Below, piece by piece: positions 17,295 through 25,084 of a DNA stretch of 64,000 bases. The first letter of the stretch is position 1, and each line of letters starts with the position of its first letter. Source of the DNA: Proluteimonas luteida. GTDB taxonomy: Bacteria; Pseudomonadota; Gammaproteobacteria; Xanthomonadales; Xanthomonadaceae. The notes beneath the pieces were generated by a model, which was not told where the DNA came from, did no database searches, and was given only the letters and a program-made list of their open reading frames with translations. Both the position numbers and the translations under genes were made by a program. The DNA lies in assembly GCF_021191695.1 (NCBI RefSeq), contig NZ_JAIWPT010000019.1:1-64000 (forward strand). Direction: 5' to 3'.

Positions 17295-18526
17295 ACATGG
17301 TCGAAGTCCACCTCGACGACGCCAGCCTCGTACCGGAACCGGTGCGGGTCGGCCATCTGTTCCGCGATGCCTCGCGCCGAGGGGACATCCTCCGGTTCGA
17401 ATACGACGCGGACTGGCCGGCGCGACCGGACGCATTCGAGATCGACCCCCTGCTCCCGCTGCGCGAAGGCCCGTTCCATGCGGCCGATCCCGCGCAGCCC
17501 CCGAACGTGTTCCAGGACTGCTCGCCGGATCGCTGGGGCCGCCTGCTGATGGATCGGCGCGAGGCCATCGAAGCCCGCGAGGAGGATCGCCCCCGACGCA
17601 CGCTGCGCGCATGGGATTACCTGACCGGCGTCGACGACGGCACCCGGATGGGCGCGCTACGGTTGCGCGACCCGGACACTGGCCGGTTCGTCGCCTCCCT
17701 GCTGCCCAGCGCGCCGCCGATGACCTCGCTTCGCGAGCTGGAAGCGGCCGCACGCTTGGTCGAGCAGGGCGCCGGCGCACAGGTGGACACGCAGATCCGG
17801 CAACTGATCGTCCCCGGCGGCTCACTCGGTGGGGCCCGGCCCAAGGCCAGCTTCGTCGACGAACGGGGCGAGTTGTGGCTGGCCAAATTCCCATCCACCG
17901 AGGATCGCCACGACGTGGGGCTGTGGGAGTTCGTCGCCTGGAAGCTGGCGATCGCGGCCGGGATCCGGATGCCCGAGGCCCGGCTGCTGCCGCTCTCCTC
18001 TCGCGGGCACACCTTCGCCGTGAAGCGCTTCGACCGGATTGGCGCCAGCCGGCGGATGTATGCCTCGGCCAAGACCCTGCTGGACGTGGACAGCAACGGC
18101 GCCAGCTACCTGGACCTGGTCGCCGCGGTCGAAGGGCAGGGTGCCGGCGGCACCATCGCCGACGGACTGGAGCAGTTGTTCCGCCGCGCCGTGTTCAACG
18201 TCCTGGTCGGCAACCGGGACGACCATCTGCGCAACCACGGCTTTTTGCGGGAGCCGAGCGGGTGGGTCCTGTCGCCGGCCTTCGACGTGAACCCCAACCC
18301 GGACAAGGACGTCCACGTCCTCGCCCTGGACGACGCCGACCCTACGCCGGATACCCGGGTGCTGGTCGCGCAGCATGCGTTCTTCCGGCTCGACGCCGGG
18401 CAGGCCGCGCACATCGTGGAGGAGGTTCGCCGCGCTCTCAGGCCTTGGGCCCGCGAGGCACAGGCGTCGGGTGCCAACCGTCAGGAACTGTCCCTACTGG
18501 GCGCGGTGATCGATCCGGAGCGCTGA
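17291..18526 (+). CDS. hipA: HipA-like serine/threonine kinase toxin
   Basis: 411 aa. HipA phosphorylates a tRNA synthetase (GltX in E. coli), stopping growth and raising persistence. Seen here: the N-terminal HipA_N region with FQDCSPDRWGR (74-84), the Gly-rich ejectable P-loop GGSLGGARPK (176-185), Lys199 in LAKFPS, the catalytic GNRDDHLRNHGF (307-318), and SPAFDVNP (328-335) carrying the metal-binding Asp332. All key residues are present, so it is probably active. It is cotranscribed with hipB. Confidence 0.92.
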   Translation: MNMVEVHLDDASLVPEPVRVGHLFRDASRRGDILRFEYDADWPARPDAFEIDPLLPLREGPFHAADPAQPPNVFQDCSPDRWGRLLMDRREAIEAREEDRPRRTLRAWDYLTGVDDGTRMGALRLRDPDTGRFVASLLPSAPPMTSLRELEAAARLVEQGAGAQVDTQIRQLIVPGGSLGGARPKASFVDERGELWLAKFPSTEDRHDVGLWEFVAWKLAIAAGIRMPEARLLPLSSRGHTFAVKRFDRIGASRRMYASAKTLLDVDSNGASYLDLVAAVEGQGAGGTIADGLEQLFRRAVFNVLVGNRDDHLRNHGFLREPSGWVLSPAFDVNPNPDKDVHVLALDDADPTPDTRVLVAQHAFFRLDAGQAAHIVEEVRRALRPWAREAQASGANRQELSLLGAVIDPER

Positions 18527-18748
18527 GCGGGAACGCCTGTTGCCGCGCATCTTCCTGCACGATTGACATGCCCCCCCGCGCGGGCGCACGGGCGTTCATC
18601 GGCACGTGAGCCAATGGCTCGCAAGCCTCTTCACCCCGAACAGCTTTCGAAGCCAATCCCTCCAGCACCAATAAAACCAACGCATCAAGCCGAATCTGGA
18701 GGCACAGGTCATCGCGCGCCGCAGGATGCACGACCCTGTCCGGACGGG

Positions 18749-19342
18749 TCATGCTTCAAGCGCTTTCGCAGCCATCGTCGCCCTGGCCCACCACAGCAGT
18801 TCGTCGAGTGCGGTCCTGGCAGAGGGCAACAGGCTGGCTTCGATGTCCTCGATCGGCTTGTTCCCGAACATCGGATGTACGGCGAAGAAGTCGCTGCCGC
18901 CAATGTGGACCGCGGCATGCGTCGACACCATCTGCAGTTCGACGCCGATCAGCCGTAGATGTTCGACGGCACGCGCCGCGCCGATGCCGCCGTAACCGAT
19001 CGCAGTGAACGGTTTCCGGTTCCATTCCTTGTAGGCCTGGTCGAGCGCGTTCTTGAGCACGCCGGTGACCGAATGGTTGTATTCGGCGACCACGAAGATG
19101 TACCCATCGAAGCGGCCGACCGTTTCCTGCCAGCGGATCGCCTCGGGATTCCGGCTTGGCATCCACATGTTGGAGGCCATCTCGTCGAAGAACGGCAGCG
19201 GGTGATCGCGAAGGTCGACCAATTCCACGTCCATGTCTCCGCGCGCCCGGGCCTGCTTCAGGATCCATTGGGCGGGGACGTCGGCAAACCGGGTCGGACG
19301 GGTTGAGCCGATGATGACGGCAATTCCTGGCTTTGAGTTCAC
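18749..19342 (-). CDS. NADPH-dependent FMN reductase family protein
   Basis: 197 aa flavodoxin-fold quinone/azo reductase type. It has IIGSTRPTRFADVPAQWI (phosphate loop of FMN), FVVAEYNHSVTGVLKNALDQAYKEW with the family PEYN-like motif as AEYN, and GYGGIGAARAVEHLR. The start is GTG at 19342 with GGAAGG seven bases upstream. It diverges from an HxlR regulator with 73 bp between starts, the usual target arrangement for that regulator family. Likely role: two-electron reduction of quinones or other electrophiles. Confidence 0.9.
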   Translation of the reverse strand: MNSKPGIAVIIGSTRPTRFADVPAQWILKQARARGDMDVELVDLRDHPLPFFDEMASNMWMPSRNPEAIRWQETVGRFDGYIFVVAEYNHSVTGVLKNALDQAYKEWNRKPFTAIGYGGIGAARAVEHLRLIGVELQMVSTHAAVHIGGSDFFAVHPMFGNKPIEDIEASLLPSARTALDELLWWARATMAAKALEA

Positions 19343-19415
19343 GGTAACCTTCCGTATGCTGGTTTCTGTTGGATACCACGCTAGGGCAAGTCATCGGACC
19401 CTACAAGGAGGCACC

Positions 19416-19808
19416 TTGAGGAAACCAACTCACCGCGGAGATAGCACCCAGTGCGGGCACATCAGCGGCATGATCGCGAGGATCAGCGACAAGTGGACGA
19501 TGCTCGTGGTGCACGTTCTCGGCAGCGGTCCCCGCCGCTTCAATGCACTGCGCCGAGAGGTCGGCGAGATCAGCCAGAAGATGCTGGCCTCGACCTTGCG
19601 CGACCTGGAGGAAAACGGCTTTGTTTCCCGCACGGTGACCCCGGTGAAACCACCCCAGGTCGAATATGCGTTGACCGAACTCGGGTTCGAGCTTCTTGTC
19701 CCGGTGCGGGCGCTCGCCGAGTGGGTCATCGAGAACTCTCCGCGCATGGACGCGGCACGCGCGGCCTATGCCAAGCGCCGCAATATCGACGAACGAAAGA
19801 GGATCTAG
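19416..19808 (+). CDS. HxlR-family transcriptional regulator
   Basis: 130 aa winged-helix protein. TTG at 19416 is taken as the start because AAGGAG lies five bases before it; the frame is open further upstream but overlaps the reductase gene. STQCGHISGMIARISDKWTMLVV has the single conserved N-terminal cysteine found in redox or quinone-sensing HxlR proteins. FNALRREVGEISQKMLASTLRDLEENGFVSR is the DNA-binding helix region. It probably controls the divergent FMN reductase and the SDR gene that follows 4 bp downstream. Confidence 0.9.
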   Translation: MRKPTHRGDSTQCGHISGMIARISDKWTMLVVHVLGSGPRRFNALRREVGEISQKMLASTLRDLEENGFVSRTVTPVKPPQVEYALTELGFELLVPVRALAEWVIENSPRMDAARAAYAKRRNIDERKRI

Positions 19809-19812
19809 CGCC

Positions 19813-20565
19813 ATGAAAACATTTGCCGACAAAGTCGTTCTCGTCACCGGCGGCACCTCCGGCATTGGCCGGGCCACCGCCCTTGCCTTTGCCCAGGAAG
19901 GGGCCAGCGTCGTCGTGGCCGGACGGCGGGAAGACGAGGGCGCGGAATCCGTCGCGCGCATCGAGCAGGCAGGCGGCAGGGGACTCTTCTTACGGGCCGA
20001 TGTTTCGGTCGAAGACGAGATCGCGTCCATGGTCGCGCGGACAGTCGAAGTGTTTGGCGGCTTGAACTTCGCTTTCAACAATGCAGGTGTTTTTTCCCCG
20101 CCCGCGCCCATTACCGAAATAACGGCCGAGGCGATCGACCGCATCCTGGCCGTCAATGTGCGCGGCACCGCGCTTTGCATGAAGCACGAAATTCCGGCGA
20201 TCATGGAAAGCGGCGGTGGCGGCATCGTCAATACCGCCTCGTTCCTGGGTATCCGGCCTTTTCCAGGCACGGCGGTCTACAACGCGAGCAAATCTGCGGT
20301 GATCGGGCTGTCCAGATCGGCGGCGGTGGAGTTCGCCACGCAAGGAGTGCGGGTCAACGTGGTGTGTCCAGGCGTGATCGACACGCCCATGAACGAGGAG
20401 ATGCGGGCGGAAGAAAGCGGCCGGGACTTCCTCAATGGACTGCAACCGATGAAGCGCACCGGCCACCCTGAAGAGATCGCCGGCGCGGTCCTGTACTTGT
20501 GTTCGCCGAGCGCGGGGTTCACCACGGGCACGGTTCTCAGCGTGGATGGAGGAATTACGGTCTAG
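19813..20565 (+). CDS. Short-chain dehydrogenase/reductase
   Basis: 250 aa classical SDR. TGGTSGIG (12-19) binds NAD(P), NNAG lies near residue 90, catalytic Ser near 140 and VYNASK gives the Tyr/Lys pair; the C-terminus GFTTGTVLSVDGGITV is typical. The ATG follows the HxlR stop by 4 bp, so both are one operon. Substrate unknown. The TAG stop shares its last base with a 131 bp terminal-repeat element. Confidence 0.9.
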   Translation: MKTFADKVVLVTGGTSGIGRATALAFAQEGASVVVAGRREDEGAESVARIEQAGGRGLFLRADVSVEDEIASMVARTVEVFGGLNFAFNNAGVFSPPAPITEITAEAIDRILAVNVRGTALCMKHEIPAIMESGGGGIVNTASFLGIRPFPGTAVYNASKSAVIGLSRSAAVEFATQGVRVNVVCPGVIDTPMNEEMRAEESGRDFLNGLQPMKRTGHPEEIAGAVLYLCSPSAGFTTGTVLSVDGGITV

Positions 20566-20695
20566 GGCCTGTCATCCATTGCCGGATGGTCCGCGCCGCG
20601 CCAGTGTGTGTTTGCTGCAAGGAAGCGCGCGGAAGTGGACGTGCGTCCACGTCAGAGCAATGACGCCGCGCTACCCGGCAATGGATGACAGGCCC
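20565..20695. repeat. 131 bp element with perfect 21 bp terminal inverted repeats
   Basis: The bases 20565-20585 (starting GGGCCTGTCATCC) recur perfectly inverted at 20675-20695. The interior carries another hairpin, GTGGACG-TG-CGTCCAC (20635-20650). No open frame fits inside. It has the look of a miniature inverted-repeat element or a REP-like unit. No clear target duplication flanks it. It may also act as bidirectional terminator between the convergent SDR and fadD-like genes. Confidence 0.75.
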
Positions 20696-20714
20696 CGGAA
20701 GACTCCGGCGGCAT

Positions 20715-22394
20715 TCATCGCCGCAGTTCGCGGCGCAGTATCTTGCCGACGTTGCTCTTGGGCAGGCTGTCGCGGAATTCGATCTCGGCAGGCCGCTTGT
20801 AGCCGGTCAGGGATTCCCTTGCAAAGGCCTTCACGTCTGCCGCCTCCAGGCGCGGGTCGCTCCTGACGACGAACGCCTTGACCCGTTCGCCGGAACGCGG
20901 ATCCGCCACGCCGACAACCGCAACCTCCTTGATCCCCGGCATGGCGGCCAGCGCGTCCTCGACCTCGTTCGGGTAGACGTTGAAGCCGGAGACGATGATC
21001 AGATCCTTCTTGCGGTCGACGATACGCACGAAGCCCCGTGCATCCATGCTCGCCATGTCGCCCGTGTGCAGCCAGCCGCCACCGTCGATCGCTTCGGCCG
21101 TGGTGTCGGGGCGGTTCCAGTAGCCCTTCATGACCTGGGGCCCCCTGACGCACAGCTCGCCGATCCGACCGATGTCCAGGATGCGGCCACCCTCGTCCTG
21201 GATGCAGACATCGGTGGATGGCAGCGGCAGTCCGATCGTCCCGGAGAACTCCCGGGCCGACAGCGGGTTCACGCAGACCACGGGCGAGGCCTCGGTCAAT
21301 CCGTAGCCTTCGACGATCGGAAACCCGGTGGCCGCACGCCAGCGTTCGTCCACGCTGCGCTGTACGGCGGCGCCACCGCCGAAACAGAACTTGAGGCGGG
21401 AAAAATCCACGCGTTCGAAGCCGGGCGTGTCCAGCAGTCCGTTGAACAGGGTATTGACCCCGAGGATGATGCTGAAGCGCAACCGGCGGATCTGGCGTAC
21501 GAATCCGCGCATGTCGCGCGGGTCGGTGATCAGGTGGTTCAGTCCGCCGATCCGCATCACCATCAGCGTGTGCGTCATCAGCGCGTACACGTGGTACAGC
21601 GGCAGCGCGGCCACGGCGATTTCCCTGCCTTCCTCCAGGCCGGCCTCCGCCACCCACGCGTGGACCTGGAGCATGTTCGCCATCATGTTGCGGTGGCTGA
21701 GCACCGCGCCCATCGCCACGCCGGTGGTCCCGCCCGTGTACTGCAGGAAGGCCGGACTGTCGGGGGCAATCGTGATGTGCGGCAGTTCCATCGAACGCCC
21801 CCGCGCCAGGACGGTGTCGAAGCGGATCGCGTTCCTGATGTCGTAGTCGGGCACCAGCTTGCGCACGTGGCGCGCGGCGAAATTGAATACGGTGCGCCGC
21901 GGCTGGGACAGCAGATCGCCGATGCCGGTCGCCACCACGTGCCGTATCTGCGTGCCCTCCAGCGCCCGCTGCGCGACTGCGCCGCAGTTGTCGATCATCA
22001 CCAGCACCGACGCGCCGGAGTCGACCAGCTGGTGATGCAGTTCGCGCGCGGTGTAGAGCGGGTTGACATTGACCACGGTCAGGCCGGCGCGCAGCGCGCC
22101 GAACAGCGCCACCGGGTACTGCAGGCAGTTGGGCATCATCAGCGCGACGCGATCGCGCGCCTTGAGCTCCAGGCCGTTCAGCAGGAACGCGGCGAAATCG
22201 CGACTGAGCCGCTCCAGTTGCGTATAGCGCAGCGTCCTTCCGAAGTTGGCATAAGCCGGGCGCTCGGCGAAGCGCGCGCAGCTGCTCTCGAACAGATCGA
22301 CGATCGAGCCGGCGGCGTCGGCATCGATTTCGTGGGGGACACCGGCCGGGTAACTCGCCAGCCAGGGACGGGGGATATCGGGAATGGCGCTCAT
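20715..22394 (-). CDS. Long-chain fatty acid-CoA ligase (AMP-binding enzyme)
   Basis: 559 aa, full length for FadD-type enzymes. It activates fatty acids through an acyl-adenylate. Motifs: YTGGTTGVAMGAVLSHRN (P-loop), GYGLTEASP (A5), GWLHTGDMASMDARGF with DRKKDLIIVSGFNVYPNEVE (A8 hinge and FACS signature) and the catalytic Lys in LPKSNVGKILRREL. The upstream 295 bp contain several palindromes shared with the divergent TetR gene, which probably represses it. Confidence 0.93.
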   Translation of the reverse strand: MSAIPDIPRPWLASYPAGVPHEIDADAAGSIVDLFESSCARFAERPAYANFGRTLRYTQLERLSRDFAAFLLNGLELKARDRVALMMPNCLQYPVALFGALRAGLTVVNVNPLYTARELHHQLVDSGASVLVMIDNCGAVAQRALEGTQIRHVVATGIGDLLSQPRRTVFNFAARHVRKLVPDYDIRNAIRFDTVLARGRSMELPHITIAPDSPAFLQYTGGTTGVAMGAVLSHRNMMANMLQVHAWVAEAGLEEGREIAVAALPLYHVYALMTHTLMVMRIGGLNHLITDPRDMRGFVRQIRRLRFSIILGVNTLFNGLLDTPGFERVDFSRLKFCFGGGAAVQRSVDERWRAATGFPIVEGYGLTEASPVVCVNPLSAREFSGTIGLPLPSTDVCIQDEGGRILDIGRIGELCVRGPQVMKGYWNRPDTTAEAIDGGGWLHTGDMASMDARGFVRIVDRKKDLIIVSGFNVYPNEVEDALAAMPGIKEVAVVGVADPRSGERVKAFVVRSDPRLEAADVKAFARESLTGYKRPAEIEFRDSLPKSNVGKILRRELRR

Positions 22395-22455
22395 GCAGGG
22401 GTTTCCGGTTTCGGGCCTGCCGTGGACACGGCATTTCCCATAACGGACAATATCG

Positions 22456-22473
22456 GGATATCAATCGATATCC
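22456..22473. promoter_or_regulatory. Palindromic operator candidate upstream of the fadD-like gene
   Basis: GGATATC-N4-GATATCC, seven-base perfect arms, about 62 bp before the ligase start. It shares the TATC/GATA core with two further palindromes nearer to the TetR gene. Confidence 0.45.
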
Positions 22474-22597
22474 TAGCAGCCTTTCGTGGGGAGGCGAAAT
22501 CCATCCCCGCTTTCGCCCGTGACCGGAGCGCAAAGGGCCCGGCAAGGCCACCGGCTTCGACGATGGCTGCCGCGCCAGGGCCGGGACCGGGACCGGG

Positions 22598-22645
22598 CGA
22601 TACGTGCATGCATGTATCGTTCGACACTTGGATATCGCGCGATAC
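22598..22645. promoter_or_regulatory. Two further TATC/GATA palindromes, probable TetR operators
   Basis: At 22598-22619 a 22-base near-perfect palindrome with arms CGATAC/GTATCG, and at 22633-22644 the perfect TATCGCGCGATA. Both lie 45-92 bp before the divergent tetR start. Repeated GATA/TATC cores in the divergent promoter are what a dimeric TetR repressor would use; binding is inferred. Confidence 0.5.
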
Positions 22646-22689
22646 CCGTGCCGATCACCTGCATTGCCCCCTTTCCCCTTCCGCTCCCG

Positions 22690-23304
22690 ATGCCGCCCGC
22701 CCCCAGCACCCGCCTGACCCGTGAGCAGAGCCGCCAGCAGACCCGTCACCGTCTGCTGGAGTCCGCGCGCCGCCAGATCGCCGCCACCGGCATCGCCTCC
22801 GCCACCATCCGCAGCATCTCCGAGGCTGCCGGATTCAGCCTGGGCGCCTTCTACTCGAACTTCGAATCCAAGGACGACATGCTGGTGGCGCTCATGGAGG
22901 ACCAGCTCGAGGCGCTCACCGGCGCGTTCGCGGACACGATGCACGCGCTGGCGGCGCAGCCGCTCGACCAGGCGCTGGTCCAGCTGGCGCAGTGGCTGGC
23001 AAGCCTCCACGAAGACAGGGACAACTCCAGGCTGATGCTGGAACTGCACATGCACGCCGGCCACGATCCCGTCTTCGGCAAGGCTTATCTGGAGCGCAGG
23101 AAAGCCTACATGGACAGCTTCGTCCGCGGACTCGAGCTTCTGTACTCGCGCTCCCCCGCTCCGCTTTCGATCTCGCCCGAACAGATGGCGACCGGCTTCA
23201 TCGCCCTGTGGAACGGCTTCAGCATCCAGCCCAGGGACAGCCGCTCTCCCGAGATACGGGAAATCTACCTCGCCTTCCTGCAGGCCTTCTTCGCCGAGCG
23301 TTGA
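22690..23304 (+). CDS. TetR/AcrR-family regulator divergent from the fadD-like gene
   Basis: 204 aa. The N-terminal helix-turn-helix is clear: RHRLLESARRQIAATGIASATIRSISEAAGF followed by SLGAFYSNFESKDDM (recognition helix pattern). The ligand domain is unassigned. The ATG at 22690 was chosen because it lies just before the conserved TREQSRQQTR region. By position it is the likely repressor of the acyl-CoA ligase gene, with long-chain acyl-CoA a plausible ligand. Confidence 0.88.
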   Translation: MPPAPSTRLTREQSRQQTRHRLLESARRQIAATGIASATIRSISEAAGFSLGAFYSNFESKDDMLVALMEDQLEALTGAFADTMHALAAQPLDQALVQLAQWLASLHEDRDNSRLMLELHMHAGHDPVFGKAYLERRKAYMDSFVRGLELLYSRSPAPLSISPEQMATGFIALWNGFSIQPRDSRSPEIREIYLAFLQAFFAER

Positions 23305-23367
23305 TGTACGTCCGGTGGCGCCCTCGTCCATCCGGCTGGCAGCGGCCTGAACCCTCCGACGGCAGCG

Positions 23368-24069
23368 TCAGGTGGAGGTTGGGGAGACGGGCGCGTATTC
23401 CGGCTCGAGGTAGCGCGTGAGCAACAGCACCGTCTGCTCCGTCAGCCTGGCCCGCTCGCGCGCCGGCAGTGAAACTGCGCAGACCACCAGCGCATGTGCG
23501 GCCTCCACCGCCGTGGTCGCGTGCAGTTCGCGCAGATGGGCCGGTGCAGTCGGCGTGCGCTGCGCCAGCAGGCGGTCGATCACGCGCTTGGGCTGGTCCA
23601 GCAGCGCCACGCTTCCGCCCTGGCTCGATCCACGAACTGCGCGGTACACATGCTGGAACGCCGGATTCTGTTCGTGGATGAGCACGATCGCGCGCACCAC
23701 CCAGTCGATGGCCTCAGGCAGCGGCCAGCTGGAGATGCCTTCCTGTTCCTGGCGGAGCAGGACTTCGTCGATCGACCCGACGTAGCGCTCGGCAAGCGCC
23801 TCGACCAGCGCCTGCTTGTTGGGAAAGAACTTGTACAGCACGCCCACCGATGTATTGGCACGCGCGGCCACCGCGTTGGTGGTCGCGTTGTCCACGCCGA
23901 CCTCCGCGATCACCTCCGCGGCGGCGGCAAGCAGTTGCTGCACGCGGCGGCGGCCCCGCTCCTGCACGGGCGTACGCCGTACCCCTGCGACCGGGGATGG
24001 GGCGGGAGAAGCGGGGACGCCGGACTTCGCCCGCGGCGGCTTGTCCTGCTTGACGGAAGAAGATGACAA
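23368..24069 (-). CDS. TetR/AcrR-family regulator divergent from SDR/aldehyde dehydrogenase operon
   Basis: 233 aa from the TTG at 24069, which has AGGAGG nine bases upstream; the frame stays open to 24114 (another TTG) without a ribosome site. RVQQLLAAAAEVIAEVGVDNATTNAVAARANTSVGVLYKFFPNKQALVEAL is the helix-turn-helix. An Ala/Pro-rich 45-residue tail precedes it. It is divergent from the SDR-aldehyde dehydrogenase pair with 205 bp between, and likely controls it. Confidence 0.87.
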   Translation of the reverse strand: MSSSSVKQDKPPRAKSGVPASPAPSPVAGVRRTPVQERGRRRVQQLLAAAAEVIAEVGVDNATTNAVAARANTSVGVLYKFFPNKQALVEALAERYVGSIDEVLLRQEQEGISSWPLPEAIDWVVRAIVLIHEQNPAFQHVYRAVRGSSQGGSVALLDQPKRVIDRLLAQRTPTAPAHLRELHATTAVEAAHALVVCAVSLPARERARLTEQTVLLLTRYLEPEYAPVSPTST

Positions 24070-24274
24070 CTGGATTGGCCTCCTGGCGGAAAGCGGCGGT
24101 CGGGCGGCGCACAAGGCGTCCGATTATCGCACCGGCGCCGACCGGCGGCCCGCGTCCGGATTGACAGCCGCCCGGGTCGACGGTAGTCTCCGCAAAAGTA
24201 GAGCATTTATTCACCTTTTGCGCCAGGGGCGCGGTCGGACGGGTCCAACCGTCCAGACGACAAGCGGAGGCCAC

Positions 24275-25084
24275 ATGAGTTGGATTCATGGAAAGACGGT
24301 GCTCGTCACCGGCGGGGCATCGGGCATCGGGCAGCTGATGGGACGCCGGTTCCTGGAGGAAGGCGCGGCACGGCTGGTGATCTGGGACGTGCAGCAGCAG
24401 GCGCTGGCGCGGGTGGTGGCCGAACTGCGCGCACGGGGCCACGACGTCTCCGGCTTCGTGGTGGACCTGGCCGATCCCGAGCGCATCCGTGCAGCCGCGC
24501 AGGAGATGGAAGCCGCTGCCATCGCCGTCGACATCCTGATCAACAACGCCGGCATCGTCACCGGCAAGGTGTTCGCCGAGCACAGCTTCGACGACATCGC
24601 ACGCACCATCGACGTGAACACGCTGGCGCCGATGTACGTGGCGCGCGAGTTGCTGCCGGGCATGCTGGCACGCCGCAGCGGCCACATCGTCAACATCGCC
24701 TCTGCCGCCGGGCTGGTCTGCAACCCGAAGATGTCGGTCTACTGCGCCAGCAAGTGGGCGGTGATCGGCTGGTCGGACTCGCTGCGCATCGAGATGGAGC
24801 AAGGCAAGACGGGCGTGGGCATCACCACCGTCACCCCGTACTACATCGACACCGGCATGTTCGCCGGCGTGCGCTCGCCGGTGATCCCGATCCTCAAGCC
24901 GGACTTCGTGGCCAACCGGATCGTCGCCGCAGTGAAGTCCAACCGCATTCTGCTTCGCCTGCCGGGGATGTTGAACCTGGTGCCGCTGCTGCGCGGAATC
25001 CTGCCGGCGCGCTGGTTCGACAAGGTCGGCGGCGACTGGCTGGGCGTGTACCACTCGATGGACGACTTCAAGGGCCGGCAATGA
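24275..25084 (+). CDS. Short-chain dehydrogenase/reductase
   Basis: 269 aa. TGGASGIG (12-19), NNAGIVTGK and SVYCASK (catalytic Tyr/Lys) identify an SDR of the class that often acts on lipophilic alcohols; the C-terminal 45 residues (RLPGMLNLVPLLRGILPARWFDKV) are hydrophobic and may touch membrane. GCGGAGG precedes the ATG. It overlaps the aldehyde dehydrogenase start by 4 bp, suggesting alcohol to aldehyde to acid oxidation in sequence, possibly feeding the nearby acyl-CoA ligase. Confidence 0.9.
   Translation: MSWIHGKTVLVTGGASGIGQLMGRRFLEEGAARLVIWDVQQQALARVVAELRARGHDVSGFVVDLADPERIRAAAQEMEAAAIAVDILINNAGIVTGKVFAEHSFDDIARTIDVNTLAPMYVARELLPGMLARRSGHIVNIASAAGLVCNPKMSVYCASKWAVIGWSDSLRIEMEQGKTGVGITTVTPYYIDTGMFAGVRSPVIPILKPDFVANRIVAAVKSNRILLRLPGMLNLVPLLRGILPARWFDKVGGDWLGVYHSMDDFKGRQ

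Noticed and set aside
16487..18526. tRNA-bounded genomic island with hipBA as cargo
   Set aside because: No integrase gene and no second copy of the tRNA 3' end were found in the following sequence.
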